The notes under the pieces are model-generated. The model saw only the letters and a list, made by a program, of their open reading frames with translations, made no database searches and had not been told where the DNA came from. A stretch of DNA of 64,000 bases from LMUY01 sp965198895 (GTDB lineage: Bacteria > Pseudomonadota > Alphaproteobacteria > Acetobacterales > Acetobacteraceae): contig OZ240676.1 of the NCBI GenBank assembly GCA_965198895.1, positions 1 to 64,000 of the forward strand. Reading direction: 5' to 3'. The stretch's first letter is position 1. Each line of letters opens with the position of its first letter. Both the position numbers and the translations under genes were made by a program. This document shows positions 8,484 to 17,109 of the stretch, one piece after another.

Positions 8484-10150
8484 GCCTTTATAGCTTCTGG
8501 AAGACGGGCGCGCTCTTCTTCGGCGAGCTCCTTGCGGGACAGTTTGCCGACGGCTGTACGCGGCAAGGCGTCGCGGAACTCGACGGCGGCGGGCATTTCG
8601 TGGCGGCCCAACTTGTCGGCGAGGAAGCTGCGCAGCTCCTCGAGCGTGAAGGGTTCGGCGCCGTCGCGCAGCTTCACGAACGCCTTTGCCGCCTGGCCGC
8701 GATAGGCATCCGGAATGCCGACCACGGTGCATTCCTCGACGGCGGCGTGCTCGTAGATCGCGTCCTCGATCAGGCGCGGATACACGTTGAAGCCGCCGGA
8801 GATGATCATGTCCTTCTTGCGGTCCACGATGTAGAAATTGCCAGCCTCGTCCATGTATCCGATGTCGCCGGTCAGGAAATAGCCATCGGCGAACGCCGTC
8901 TTGTTCTCCTCCGGGCGGTTCCAATACCCGGCCGTGACGTTCGGGCCACGGATGCGGAGCTCGCCCGTCTCACCCACCGGCAACACGTGGTGCGGGTCGG
9001 TGAGGTCCGCCACGTCCATCTCGATGCCGGGCAGTGGCAGCCCGATCAGACCGGCGCGCATTTCCGTGTCGGGCAGGATGCTGGTGCCGGCCGGCGACGT
9101 CTCCGTCATGCCCCAGCCACCGCCGACCCGGCGTCCCGTCAGTGCCTCGAACCGCTGCGCGACCTCCACCGGCAGCGGTGCGCCGCCGCAACTTGCGGTG
9201 CGGAGGGAGGAAAGGTCCCGCTTGTCGATGCCGCGCTGGGCGGCCATGGCGATGAACATCGTGGGCACGCCGGGGAACACGGTGGCGCGGCCGGTCTCGA
9301 TGTCGTCCAGCGTGTGGGCGGCGTCGAACCGTAGGCGCAGCATAATCTCCACACCGGAGTTCAGGCAGCGCAGCAGCACCGTGGTCAGCATGTAGATGTG
9401 GAACAGCGGCAGCACGCCGATCACCCGGTCCTGCGGCTCCCAACTGCGGTTGTTGCCCTTGAACCAGGTGTCATAGATCGCGGTCGCCGCGGTCAGGTTC
9501 GCATGCGTCAGCATCGCCGCGCGGGGCAGCCCGGTGGTGCCGCCGGTGTATTGCAGCACCGCGATGTCGGACGGGGTGGCGGCGGGCCAGGGCGCGACCT
9601 GGTCCATCTCGGCGAGCCGGGCGAAGGTGATGATGCGCGGCTCGGTGGGGATCGCCTGGGTCGGCACGCCGGGCCCGAATGCGGCGTCCTCGCCGACGAT
9701 CAGGTGGTCGAGCAAGCCGTCCGCCAGCAGCGCCAAAGCTTGCGGCAGCATGGTCGGGTAGTCGGGGGCGACCATGATGCGGGCATCGCTATCCGCCAGC
9801 TTGCGGGCCAGCGAGCGTGGCGGATCGAGCGGGCTGAGATGCACGACCCGGCCCCCGGCGCGCAACACGCCGAAGAAGCTGATGGGGTGGTAGGGGGTGT
9901 TCGGCAGATACAATGCCACCGATACGCCGGGGCCGACGCCCAGCGCCTGGAAGCCGGCGGCGGCCCGGTCCGCGCGCTCGCCGAACTCGCGGAAGCTGAT
10001 GCGCTTGCCGCGGAATTCGATGAACGGGCGGTCGGCAAATGCTGCAACTGCCGTATCCAACATGGTCGGCAGAGTGGTGATGGTCAGCGGGGCGTCCCAC
10101 TTCAGCGCAGGCGGATAGGACGCCTCCCAGGCAAACGGGCGCGTTCCCAT
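8480..10150 (-). CDS. pimA: Dicarboxylate/long-chain acyl-CoA ligase, PimA-like
   Basis: AMP-forming ligase of 556 residues. ANL motifs visible are QYTGGTTGLPRAAMLTH (ATP-binding loop), GWGMTETSPAG, YFLTGDIGYMDEAGNFYIVD and the C-terminal PRTAVGKLSRKEL with the catalytic lysine. The start MGTRPFAWEASYPP is taken as the first ATG that leaves the palindromic repeats upstream outside the coding region. The reading frame is open further upstream, but that part is the repeat block. It would activate the dicarboxylic acid before beta-oxidation; the PimA name follows operon order, and a general long-chain acyl-CoA ligase is possible. Confidence 0.88.
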   Translation of the reverse strand: MGTRPFAWEASYPPALKWDAPLTITTLPTMLDTAVAAFADRPFIEFRGKRISFREFGERADRAAAGFQALGVGPGVSVALYLPNTPYHPISFFGVLRAGGRVVHLSPLDPPRSLARKLADSDARIMVAPDYPTMLPQALALLADGLLDHLIVGEDAAFGPGVPTQAIPTEPRIITFARLAEMDQVAPWPAATPSDIAVLQYTGGTTGLPRAAMLTHANLTAATAIYDTWFKGNNRSWEPQDRVIGVLPLFHIYMLTTVLLRCLNSGVEIMLRLRFDAAHTLDDIETGRATVFPGVPTMFIAMAAQRGIDKRDLSSLRTASCGGAPLPVEVAQRFEALTGRRVGGGWGMTETSPAGTSILPDTEMRAGLIGLPLPGIEMDVADLTDPHHVLPVGETGELRIRGPNVTAGYWNRPEENKTAFADGYFLTGDIGYMDEAGNFYIVDRKKDMIISGGFNVYPRLIEDAIYEHAAVEECTVVGIPDAYRGQAAKAFVKLRDGAEPFTLEELRSFLADKLGRHEMPAAVEFRDALPRTAVGKLSRKELAEEERARLPEAIKA

Positions 10151-10151
10151 C

Positions 10152-10238
10152 ACCCTCCCACTCCCCTTGTGGGCGGCGGCCGGGGGGAGAGTAACCGAGA
10201 CCCCTCCCCTAACCCCTCCCTCAAGGGGAGGGGGATGA
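10152..10238. repeat. Two pyrimidine/purine palindromic repeats between pimF and pimA
   Basis: Contains a clear palindrome of the CCCCTCCC-TCAA-GGGGAGGGG type at about 10201-10237. A more degraded copy (CACCCTCCCACTCCCC...GGGGGGAGAG) at 10152-10191 is arranged in the opposite sense. It fills the 100-base gap between the pimF stop and the pimA start. Confidence 0.7.
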
Positions 10239-10250
10239 GAGTGCCGACTG

Positions 10251-12329
10251 TCATGCAGCCGCCTTCGCCTGGTTGGAGAAACCCTGGCCGCTGGCCGCCA
10301 ATTGGCGCAGCAGCTTGGCAGGACGCAGGCGCTCGTTGCCGGTTTGCTCGGCATAGAACTCAAGCCGCTCGGCGATGTGCTTCAACCCCACTTTGTCGGC
10401 ATAGAACATCGGCCCGCCGGTCCAGGACGGCCAGCCATAGCCGTTCATCCAGATCACATCGATATCGGACGGGCGGCTGGCGATGCCTTCCTCCAGGATG
10501 CGGGCGCCCTCGTTAATCATCGGATAGAACATCCGCTCGAAGATCTCGTCGTCGCCGATGCTGCGCGGGTTCACGCCAACCTTGCGCTGCTGATCGGCGA
10601 TGATGCGCTCCACCTCCGGATCCGGAGTCGGCGTGCGGCCGTCGTATCGGTAATAACCGGCGCCGGTCTTCTGGCCGAACCGCCCGGCCTCGCACAGCGC
10701 GTCCGCGATCGGCGCCTTGGTGCCCTTGCCCTGCCGGATGCGCCAGCCGACGTCCAGCCCGGCCAAATCGCCCATCGCATACGGCCCCATCGGGAAGCCG
10801 AACCGGGTCACCACGGCGTCCACTTGCTGGGGCAAGGCGCCTTCCAGCAGCAACGCCTCCGACTGGGCCGAGCGCTGGTGCAGCATGCGGTTGCCGACGA
10901 AGCCCTCGGTCACGCCGACGACCGCCGACACCTTGTTGATCGCACGCCCGATCGCCAGCGCGCGTGCCAATGCCTCGTAGCTGGTCGCCTTGCCGCGCAC
11001 GATCTCCAGCAGCTTCATCACGTTCGCGGGCGAAAAGAAGTGCATGCCCAGCACGTCCGCCGGCCGCTTGGTGAACGCGGCGATCTGGTCCACGTCCAGC
11101 GTCGACGTGTTGGACGCCAGCAGCGCCCCCGGCTTGCAGATCGCGTCCAGCTTGCCGAACACCTCGCGCTTGACCTCCATCGTCTCGAACACCGCCTCGA
11201 TCACCACGTCGGCGTCGGCGATCGCGTTCCAGTCGGTGGTGGGCGTGAACAGCGCCATTCGCTTGGCAACGTCGCCCTCGGGCATCGAGCCGCGACTGAC
11301 GGCCGTACGATAATTCTTTTCAACCACGCCCATACCGCGATCGAGCGCGTCCTGCTTCACCTCGACCACCGTCACGGGGATGCCGGCGTTGGCGAAGCAC
11401 ATCGCGATGCCGCCGCCCATCGTGCCCGCCCCGATGATCGCGGCCTTCGTCACGGGTGCGCCCTTCAGCCCCGGCGGCATGCCAGGCACCTTCTGCGCCT
11501 CGCGCTCGGAGAAGAAGGCGTGGCGCTGGGCGCGGCTCTCGTCGCTGCCGACCAGTTCCAGGAACAGCTTGCGTTCCAACGCCAGCCCGGCGTCCATGGG
11601 CATCGTGACGGCGGCCCGTACCGCCTCGATACAGGCGGCGGGGGCGCGCTGGCCGCGGGCACGCTTGAGCAGCGGGGCGGCGGCTTCGTCCAGCGACGCC
11701 GGGTTGGCGCGCGCCTCCTGCAGCTTGTCGTCGCGGTCGCGCACGCGGGCGAGCGGCTTGCCGATGACGCTACGGGCGAACGCAACCGCCTCCTCCCGCG
11801 TCTTGCAGATCGCGTCGGCAAAGCCGGGGACGGTTTCCACTGGCATATGGACGCCGCCCACGATCGCCTTCATGGCCGCGACCGGGCCGATGATCCGCGG
11901 CAGCCGCTGGGTGCCGCCGGCGCCGGGCAGCAGGCCGAGCTTGACCTCCGGCAGGCCGACCTTGGCGCCGGGTGCGGCCACGCGGTAGTGGCAGCCGAGC
12001 GCCAACTCCAGCCCGCCGCCTAGCGCCAGGCCGTGGATCGCAGCGATCACGGGGCGGTCGAACGACTCGATTTCGGCGATCACCTCGATCAGGATCGGCT
12101 TCTGCGGTGGCTTGCCGAACTCGGTAATGTCGGCGCCGCCCGAAAACGCCCGCGCCGTGCCTGTCAGCACCACCGCCGCCACGTCCTTGCGTGGCCTTAT
12201 CTGTTCGAACGCCTGCATCAGCCCGACGCGCAGCACGTGCCCGAGCGCATTGACCGGCGGGTTGTCCATCGTGATGACCGCGACGTCGCCGTCCTGCTGC
12301 AGGTCCACGACCGCGTTGATGCTGCCCAT
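10251..12329 (-). CDS. pimF: Enoyl-CoA hydratase / 3-hydroxyacyl-CoA dehydrogenase fusion, PimF/FadJ-like
   Basis: A 692-residue bifunctional beta-oxidation enzyme. The N-terminal crotonase domain has an oxyanion-hole motif (AFSGGADI, 61-68), GLALGGGLELALG near 100-112 and PEVKLGLLPGAGGTQRLPR at about 127-145. A linker leads to an NAD-binding Rossmann fold, GAGTMGG at 300-306, then the hydroxyacyl-CoA dehydrogenase domain (GMHFFSPANVMKLLEIV) and its duplicated C-terminal helical domain. The ATG at 12329 is preceded by AGAGGGAG. It heads the operon and converts enoyl-CoA through hydroxyacyl-CoA to ketoacyl-CoA for the thiolase. FadB/FadJ-like function is secure; the PimF name follows gene order. 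Confidence 0.92.
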   Translation of the reverse strand: MGSINAVVDLQQDGDVAVITMDNPPVNALGHVLRVGLMQAFEQIRPRKDVAAVVLTGTARAFSGGADITEFGKPPQKPILIEVIAEIESFDRPVIAAIHGLALGGGLELALGCHYRVAAPGAKVGLPEVKLGLLPGAGGTQRLPRIIGPVAAMKAIVGGVHMPVETVPGFADAICKTREEAVAFARSVIGKPLARVRDRDDKLQEARANPASLDEAAAPLLKRARGQRAPAACIEAVRAAVTMPMDAGLALERKLFLELVGSDESRAQRHAFFSEREAQKVPGMPPGLKGAPVTKAAIIGAGTMGGGIAMCFANAGIPVTVVEVKQDALDRGMGVVEKNYRTAVSRGSMPEGDVAKRMALFTPTTDWNAIADADVVIEAVFETMEVKREVFGKLDAICKPGALLASNTSTLDVDQIAAFTKRPADVLGMHFFSPANVMKLLEIVRGKATSYEALARALAIGRAINKVSAVVGVTEGFVGNRMLHQRSAQSEALLLEGALPQQVDAVVTRFGFPMGPYAMGDLAGLDVGWRIRQGKGTKAPIADALCEAGRFGQKTGAGYYRYDGRTPTPDPEVERIIADQQRKVGVNPRSIGDDEIFERMFYPMINEGARILEEGIASRPSDIDVIWMNGYGWPSWTGGPMFYADKVGLKHIAERLEFYAEQTGNERLRPAKLLRQLAASGQGFSNQAKAAA

Positions 12330-12596
12330 GTCGTTAAATCTCCCTCTGCTCGCGGCCCGCACCGGCCACACTGCCATCCGGCCGCACGCTGCGCCGTCCA
12401 CGGACGATAGGCGATTGCGCCGTTGGAGCGGCACCGAGGTGAGGCCGCATGATCATCCCTCCGGACGGACGCTTGTGCCCGGGTCCTTGACCGGCCCGGC
12501 CGCTATCCTGTTTCGTGATCCTGACGCCGGAAGCCCGGCAGCGTCAATGCCGCTCGGCCCTCCGCAAAAGAACAGCCAAGAATATCAGGAACCGCC

Positions 12597-13532
12597 ATGT
12601 CCCTCCCCGCCCTGTTCGACCGCCTGCGCCTGCCGGTGATCGGCTCGCCGCTGTTCATCGTGTCCAACCCGGAGCTGGTTCTGGCGCAGTGCCGGGCCGG
12701 GATCGTGGGCTCCTTCCCTGCGCTCAACGCCCGCCCCGGCCCGGTGCTGGAGGACTGGCTGAAGCGGCTGACGGGCGAGCTGACCGAGGCGGACGCGCCG
12801 TTCGCGGTGAACCAGATCGTGCACCGTTCCAACGACCGGCTGATGCACGACGTGGAGCTGTGCGTGAAATACCGGGTGCCGATCGTGATCACCTCGCTGG
12901 GCGCGCGGGAGGAGGTGAACGAGGCAGTGCACTCGTATGGCGGCATCGTGTTGCACGACATCATCAACGACCGGTTCGCGCGCAAGGCGATCGAGAAGGG
13001 TGCCGACGGCCTGATCGCGGTGGCCGCGGGCGCTGGGGGGCATGCCGGCACGATCTCGCCGTTCGCGCTGATCGGCGAGATCCGCAGCTGGTTCGACGGC
13101 CCGGTGGCGTTATCCGGCGCGATCACCCGGGGCGACTCGATCCTGGCCGCGCAGGCGATGGGGGCGGACCTGGCCTACATAGGCTCCGCCTTCATCGCGA
13201 CGGAGGAGGCCAACGCCGCGCCCGAATACAAGGCGATGCTGGTGCAGAGTGCGGCGAGTGACATCGTCTACACCAACCTGATCACGGGGGTGCACGGCAA
13301 CTATCTTAGGGGCAGCCTGGTGGCGGCCGGGCTGGACCCGGACAACCTGCCGGTCTCGGACGCGACGGCGATGAATTTCGGCTCGGGCCGCACCAAGGCG
13401 TGGAAGGACATCTGGGGTTCGGGTCAGGGCATCGGCGCGCTGGGCAGCGTGGTGCCCGCCGCCGAGCTGGTGGCGCGCCTGGCCCGCGAATACACCGCCG
13501 CCCGATCCCGGTTGGGTCTAGCCGCAGCTTAA
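12597..13532 (+). CDS. Nitronate monooxygenase (NMO/2-nitropropane dioxygenase family)
   Basis: FMN-dependent TIM-barrel enzyme of 311 residues that oxidises alkyl nitronates. Visible features are the N-terminal PVIGSPLFIVSNPELV, GIVGSFPALNARP, the phosphate-binding glycine loop GAGGHAGTISPFALIGEIR, and the second one at GADLAYIGSAFIATEEANAA. AGGA precedes the ATG. It diverges from the pim-like operon across a 267-base gap in which no repeat or motif stands out. Some homologues are annotated as enoyl-reductase-like, so the natural substrate is uncertain. Confidence 0.88.
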   Translation: MSLPALFDRLRLPVIGSPLFIVSNPELVLAQCRAGIVGSFPALNARPGPVLEDWLKRLTGELTEADAPFAVNQIVHRSNDRLMHDVELCVKYRVPIVITSLGAREEVNEAVHSYGGIVLHDIINDRFARKAIEKGADGLIAVAAGAGGHAGTISPFALIGEIRSWFDGPVALSGAITRGDSILAAQAMGADLAYIGSAFIATEEANAAPEYKAMLVQSAASDIVYTNLITGVHGNYLRGSLVAAGLDPDNLPVSDATAMNFGSGRTKAWKDIWGSGQGIGALGSVVPAAELVARLAREYTAARSRLGLAAA

Positions 13533-13658
13533 ACGTCGTTCCTCGAAGCGGGGGATGATGGGCTGGGCTGACAGGAACGTTCTTTGACGACAAGGGGCGT
13601 GGCCTACAATATCGCTCATGACCAAGTTCGACCTCGATGGCGGCCACGCGATCGCCGC

Positions 13659-14351
13659 ATGACCGAGTTCGTCATCACCCGCGCCCTGCTGGAGGCCGGC
13701 GGCATCGACGAGATGGTCGCCCGCTCCGGCTCCGGTATGCGGCTCCTGACCGAGGCGCAACGGGCCGAGTCGCTCCGCCAAACCCTGGCCGCGCGCCCGC
13801 CGGGTGAGCCGGTCTGGCTGTTCGGCTACGGCTCGTTGATCTGGAACCCGGCGATCCACTACGAGGAGCGCCGCACCGCCACCATCCATGGCTGGCACCG
13901 CGCCTTCTGCCTGTCCACCCGCGCCGGCCGCGGCACGCCGGACAACCCGGGCCTGGTACTGGGGCTCGACGAAGGCGGCGAGTGTACGGGCGTGGCGTTC
14001 CGCCTTGCCGAGAACGGGCTGGAGACGGAGTTGTCCCTGCTCTGGCGCCGCGAGATGCTGGCCGGCAGCTACGTGCCCCGTTGGGTGGGGCTCGAGGACA
14101 GCGCTGGCGTACGCTTCGGCACGGCGATCGCGTTCACCGTCAACACCAAGACCGAGCAGTACACCGCCGATTTGGCCAAGCAGGCCGTCATCGACCGTCT
14201 CGCCTCGGCCGCAGGCGAGTTGGGCAGCGCCGCGGATTATTTGTTCCGCACCTGCGCCGGGCTGCACGCCGAGGGGATCCCGGATCTGGAATTGGACCAG
14301 TTGGCCGAGACGGTCGCAGCCGCACAGACCATCGCCGCCGCCAAGCCGTAA
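13659..14351 (+). CDS. Gamma-glutamylcyclotransferase, ChaC-like
   Basis: A 230-residue protein of the ChaC family, which cleaves glutathione to 5-oxoproline and Cys-Gly. The family signature VWLFGYGSLIWNP is present, followed by IHGWHRAFCLSTRAGRGTPDNPGLVLGL, and a conserved catalytic glutamate is expected in the region after it. The start MTEFVITRALLEAGGIDEM is chosen because it matches the usual ChaC N-terminus. A TTG 75 bases upstream is in frame but adds residues with no family resemblance. Cytoplasmic; no obvious operon partner. Confidence 0.87.
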   Translation: MTEFVITRALLEAGGIDEMVARSGSGMRLLTEAQRAESLRQTLAARPPGEPVWLFGYGSLIWNPAIHYEERRTATIHGWHRAFCLSTRAGRGTPDNPGLVLGLDEGGECTGVAFRLAENGLETELSLLWRREMLAGSYVPRWVGLEDSAGVRFGTAIAFTVNTKTEQYTADLAKQAVIDRLASAAGELGSAADYLFRTCAGLHAEGIPDLELDQLAETVAAAQTIAAAKP

Positions 14352-14499
14352 TCCGCCCGATACGAATTCGCGTGCAGCGCTGGCGAGCACAAGCGTAGGC
14401 TGCTCCCGACGAGACCCGACGGCCGATGCGCTGCGGTTTTACTCGACCCACCGCACCACCGCCCGGTCCTGTCCAAGACCGAAACGGAGGATCTGTGTG

Positions 14500-15285
14500 A
14501 TGGGCTATATCTCAAGCACCTCAGCCGAAACCCGCCTCGCGACACCGAGCGTACGGCACATCGGCGTCGCGGACGTCAGGGCGGCGCTGGCCGCCGGCTG
14601 GGCCGACTTCCTCGCCATCCCGACCCAACTCGTGTTCCTCTGCGTGCTCTACCCCATCGTCGGGTTGGTCGCCGCCCGGGCCGCCGTGGGGACGGATCTG
14701 ATGCCCCTGCTCTTTCCGCTCGTCGCCGGAATCGCCTTGCTCGGCCCGGTGCTGGCCGTCGGAGTGTACGAGCTCAGCCGGCGGCGGGAAGCGGGCAAGC
14801 CGGTGTCCTGGCTCAATGCATTCGACGTCCTGCGCTCCCCTGCCATCTTCCCGATCGCAGCCATGGGTGTGTTCTTGCTGGTGATCTTCAGCGCCTGGGT
14901 GGGCACAGCGAGGCTGATCTACGCCGCGACCTTGGGCGACTCCCCCGCATCCGCCGGCGCCTTCGTCAACTCCGTCCTGAGGACGGGCGCCGGGTGGGAG
15001 ATGATGATCATCGGCAACCTCGTCGGGGCCGCGTTCGCGGTGGTCGTGCTCATGCTGACGGTCGTGTCGGTGCCGATGATGCTGGACCGTAACGTGTCGC
15101 CGATCGAGGCGGTGCAGACCTCGTTGCGGGCCGTGATGCTCAACCCGTGGCCGATGGCGCTGTGGGGCGTGATCGTCGGCGCCACGTTGCTCGCCGGCAG
15201 CATTCCGCTGTTCATCGGCCTCGCCATCGCCATGCCCGTGCTGGGGCACGCGACCTGGCATTTGTATCGACGTCTCGTCGCCTGA
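14500..15285 (+). CDS. DUF2189-like integral membrane protein
   Basis: A 261-residue polytopic membrane protein of unknown function that resembles the DUF2189 family. About six hydrophobic segments are visible, beginning with FLAIPTQLVFLCVLYPIVGL and ending with WPMALWGVIVGATLLAGS. Short charged loops such as YELSRRREAGKPVSW are conserved in that family. ACGGAGG lies about ten bases before the ATG; a GTG one codon earlier is possible. The frame is open for 600 bases upstream, but there it overlaps the ChaC gene and shows no membrane character. The next gene is a TetR regulator on the same strand. Confidence 0.8.
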   Translation: MGYISSTSAETRLATPSVRHIGVADVRAALAAGWADFLAIPTQLVFLCVLYPIVGLVAARAAVGTDLMPLLFPLVAGIALLGPVLAVGVYELSRRREAGKPVSWLNAFDVLRSPAIFPIAAMGVFLLVIFSAWVGTARLIYAATLGDSPASAGAFVNSVLRTGAGWEMMIIGNLVGAAFAVVVLMLTVVSVPMMLDRNVSPIEAVQTSLRAVMLNPWPMALWGVIVGATLLAGSIPLFIGLAIAMPVLGHATWHLYRRLVA

Positions 15286-15297
15286 GCCGGGTTCGTC

Positions 15298-15326
15298 TTG
15301 ACGGAACGCTGTCCATGAGTTAACGT
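15298..15326 (+). promoter_or_regulatory. Candidate promoter of tetR (possibly leaderless)
   Basis: TTGACG (15298-15303), a 17-base spacer, then TAACGT (15321-15326). The regulator's ATG starts 10 bases after the -10 element, where transcription would be expected to begin, and no Shine-Dalgarno is visible. The mRNA may therefore be leaderless. The -10 lies inside the palindromic operator. Inferred from consensus only. Confidence 0.5.
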
Positions 15327-15341
15327 TGTTCACTTATGGAC
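15311..15341. promoter_or_regulatory. Candidate TetR operator O1 overlapping its own start codon
   Basis: A 31-base imperfect palindrome centred on 15326. The outer arms GTCCAT/ATGGAC match exactly, and the inner core is AGTTAACGTTGTTCACT (15318-15334). About 24 of 30 positions are symmetric. It covers the -10 element and the ATG of the regulator gene. The core recurs twice just before the efflux genes, which supports a repressor-binding role. Confidence 0.6.
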
Positions 15342-15998
15342 AGCATCGAGCACACCGTCGTTCGCACCCGCAAGCCGCGCGGCCAAGGGGCATCGCGGCG
15401 CGGGGAAATTCTCGCGGCGGCCAAGCGTCTGTTCGTAGAGGACGGTGTTCAGCACGTCACCATGCGCCGGCTCGCGGCCGAGGTGGGCGTGTCGGCGACG
15501 GCGCTCTATGTCTATTTCCCCGACAAGGACGCCATCCTTCAGGCCATCGCCGCCGAGCATTTCGCGGCTTTGCTGGTCGAACTGGAGTCATGCATCCGCC
15601 CGGATCGGGCCACGCCGGACAATCTTCGCGCCGGACTGCGGGCGTTCGCGGCGTTCGGCCTTGCCCATCGGGACGAGTACCGCCTGACGTTCATCCGGTC
15701 TGGACGCCGGGACGGGATCGACCCGTGCGAGAAGCTGGCCGAAGCCGATAGTAGCTTCGCCATCCTGCTGCAAACCGTCGAGAAGATGATCGACGAAGGT
15801 TATTTCGCTCCAAAATCCCCGCTGCTGATCGCGGAGGCGCTGTGCGCCTGCGTCCATGGGGCGGTTGCGATGCTGCTCAACTCGCCCTGCGATGTGCTCT
15901 CCGATCCGGACGAGTTGCTCGAGTTGACGATCGACATGGCGATCCGCGGATTATACGTTAATGGTGTAAAGTTACCGTTGTTAAGTGAACGTCGTTAG
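15336..15998 (+). CDS. TetR/AcrR-family transcriptional repressor of the adjacent RND pump
   Basis: A 220-residue regulator. The N-terminal helix-turn-helix is at about residues 25-70 (EILAAAKRLF, TMRRLAAEVGVSATALYVYF), followed by an all-helical ligand-binding domain. It sits directly upstream of the adaptor and permease genes on the same strand. Related palindromic sites occur at its own start and at its 3' end ahead of the efflux genes, so autorepression plus repression of the pump is the natural reading. The ligand is unknown. Confidence 0.9.
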   Translation: MDSIEHTVVRTRKPRGQGASRRGEILAAAKRLFVEDGVQHVTMRRLAAEVGVSATALYVYFPDKDAILQAIAAEHFAALLVELESCIRPDRATPDNLRAGLRAFAAFGLAHRDEYRLTFIRSGRRDGIDPCEKLAEADSSFAILLQTVEKMIDEGYFAPKSPLLIAEALCACVHGAVAMLLNSPCDVLSDPDELLELTIDMAIRGLYVNGVKLPLLSERR

Positions 15999-16006
15999 GC
16001 TATAGC
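15970..16006 (+). promoter_or_regulatory. Efflux operon promoter with operators O2 and O3
   Basis: Core AGTTACCGTTGTTAAGT at 15970-15986 matches the O1 core at 14 of 17 positions. A third copy, AGTGAACGTCGTT, starts at 15984 and shares AGT with the second. A promoter TTGTTA (15978-15983), 17-base spacer, TATAGC (16001-16006) is interleaved so that O3 fills the spacer. It overlaps the last codons of the regulator gene; the adaptor ATG is at 16033. Repression by occlusion is inferred. Confidence 0.55.
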
Positions 16007-16032
16007 GCTGGCATCTTTCGTCAGGTGCCGCC

Positions 16033-17109
16033 ATGCTCAACCGTGCTGCTCTGCTTCTAGCTGCCGCTTTCCTCCTCGCGGCCGGTGATCCGCCCCCGGC
16101 TTCGAACTCGCGCCCCGTTCGGGTCAGCACCATCGCCCTGGTCCAACCCGGCGCGTCGCTGACGCTGTCGGGGACGGTGCAGGCGCGCACCATGGCGGAC
16201 CTCGCCTTCCGCGTTGCCGGCAAGGTGGTCGAGCGGCAGGCCGAGATCGGCGACCACGTTCACGCCGGCCAGGTGCTGGCCAAGCTCGATCCGGCGGACC
16301 TGCATCTGTCCGAGCAAGCCGCCCAGGCGGCCTTGCAAGCCGCTGAAGCCGACGCAGCAAACACCAAGACCGATCTGGGCCGCTACGATCAGCTCGGCCG
16401 ACTCTCGCCAGCCTATCTCCCGTCGGAATACGACCGCCGGGTCTCGGCGGCGCGGATGGCAGCGGCGCGGCTGGTGCAGGCGGAGCGGCAGGTGGCGCTC
16501 GCTCACGACCAGAGCAGTTATGGCAGCCTGGTCGCGGATGCGGACGGCGTGATCACCGCCCTGCCCGTCCAGGTCGGCCAGGTGGTCGCCGCCGGGCAGA
16601 CCGTCGCCAGCCTCGCCCACACCGACCAGACCGAGATCGTCGTCGACGTGCCGGAAAATCGCCTGGCCGACATCCGCGCCGCGGGGGACGTCACCGTCAC
16701 GCTGTGGGCCGCACCCGGCGTGACGCTGCATGGTCACGTGCGCGAGGTCGGGGCGCTCGCCGACCCGGCCACCCGCACTTTCGCCGTCAAGGTCGCGTTG
16801 TCCGACACCCCGCCCAACCTGATGGCGCTCGGCATGACGGCGAGCGTGCGCTTCGCCACCGGTGGCAGGCCCGTCGCCGTGCTGCCGGCCACCGCGCTCG
16901 CCGACCAGGGCGGCCGGCCCGCGGTGTGGGTGCTGGACCCGACGGCCCAACGCGCCACGCTTCGCCCGGTGACACTGGCTGGCTACGCCGCCGATGGCAG
17001 CATGGTGATCGCGTCGGGGTTGGCGCCCGGCGACCAGGTCGTGACCGCGGGGGCGGGGCTGATCGAACCCGGCATGGCGCTCACAGTCTGGGGCGGGCCC
17101 GCGCGATGA
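16033..17109 (+). CDS. RND efflux periplasmic adaptor (membrane fusion protein)
   Basis: A 358-residue HlyD/AcrA-type adaptor linking the inner-membrane permease to an outer-membrane channel. It has an N-terminal signal sequence (MLNRAALLLAAAFLLAAGDPPP). The barrel/lipoyl half (VAGKVVERQAEIGDHVHAGQVLAKLD, about 60-85) is followed by an alpha-hairpin near 95-160, the second lipoyl half (VITALPVQVGQVVAAGQTVA), then beta-barrel and membrane-proximal domains. The signal sequence has no lipobox cysteine. Its stop overlaps the permease start as ATGA (17106-17109). No outer-membrane factor gene is nearby, so a shared TolC-like channel is likely. Confidence 0.92.
   Translation: MLNRAALLLAAAFLLAAGDPPPASNSRPVRVSTIALVQPGASLTLSGTVQARTMADLAFRVAGKVVERQAEIGDHVHAGQVLAKLDPADLHLSEQAAQAALQAAEADAANTKTDLGRYDQLGRLSPAYLPSEYDRRVSAARMAAARLVQAERQVALAHDQSSYGSLVADADGVITALPVQVGQVVAAGQTVASLAHTDQTEIVVDVPENRLADIRAAGDVTVTLWAAPGVTLHGHVREVGALADPATRTFAVKVALSDTPPNLMALGMTASVRFATGGRPVAVLPATALADQGGRPAVWVLDPTAQRATLRPVTLAGYAADGSMVIASGLAPGDQVVTAGAGLIEPGMALTVWGGPAR

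Noticed and set aside
8484..8924. Upstream extension of the thiolase frame
   Set aside because: It lies within the CoA-ligase gene in another frame. The thiolase family starts at MSMTEAV with an ATGA overlap.
13888..14499. Upstream extension of the DUF2189-like gene
   Set aside because: The extension overlaps the ChaC gene in another frame, lacks family resemblance, and a good ribosome-binding site precedes the ATG at 14500.
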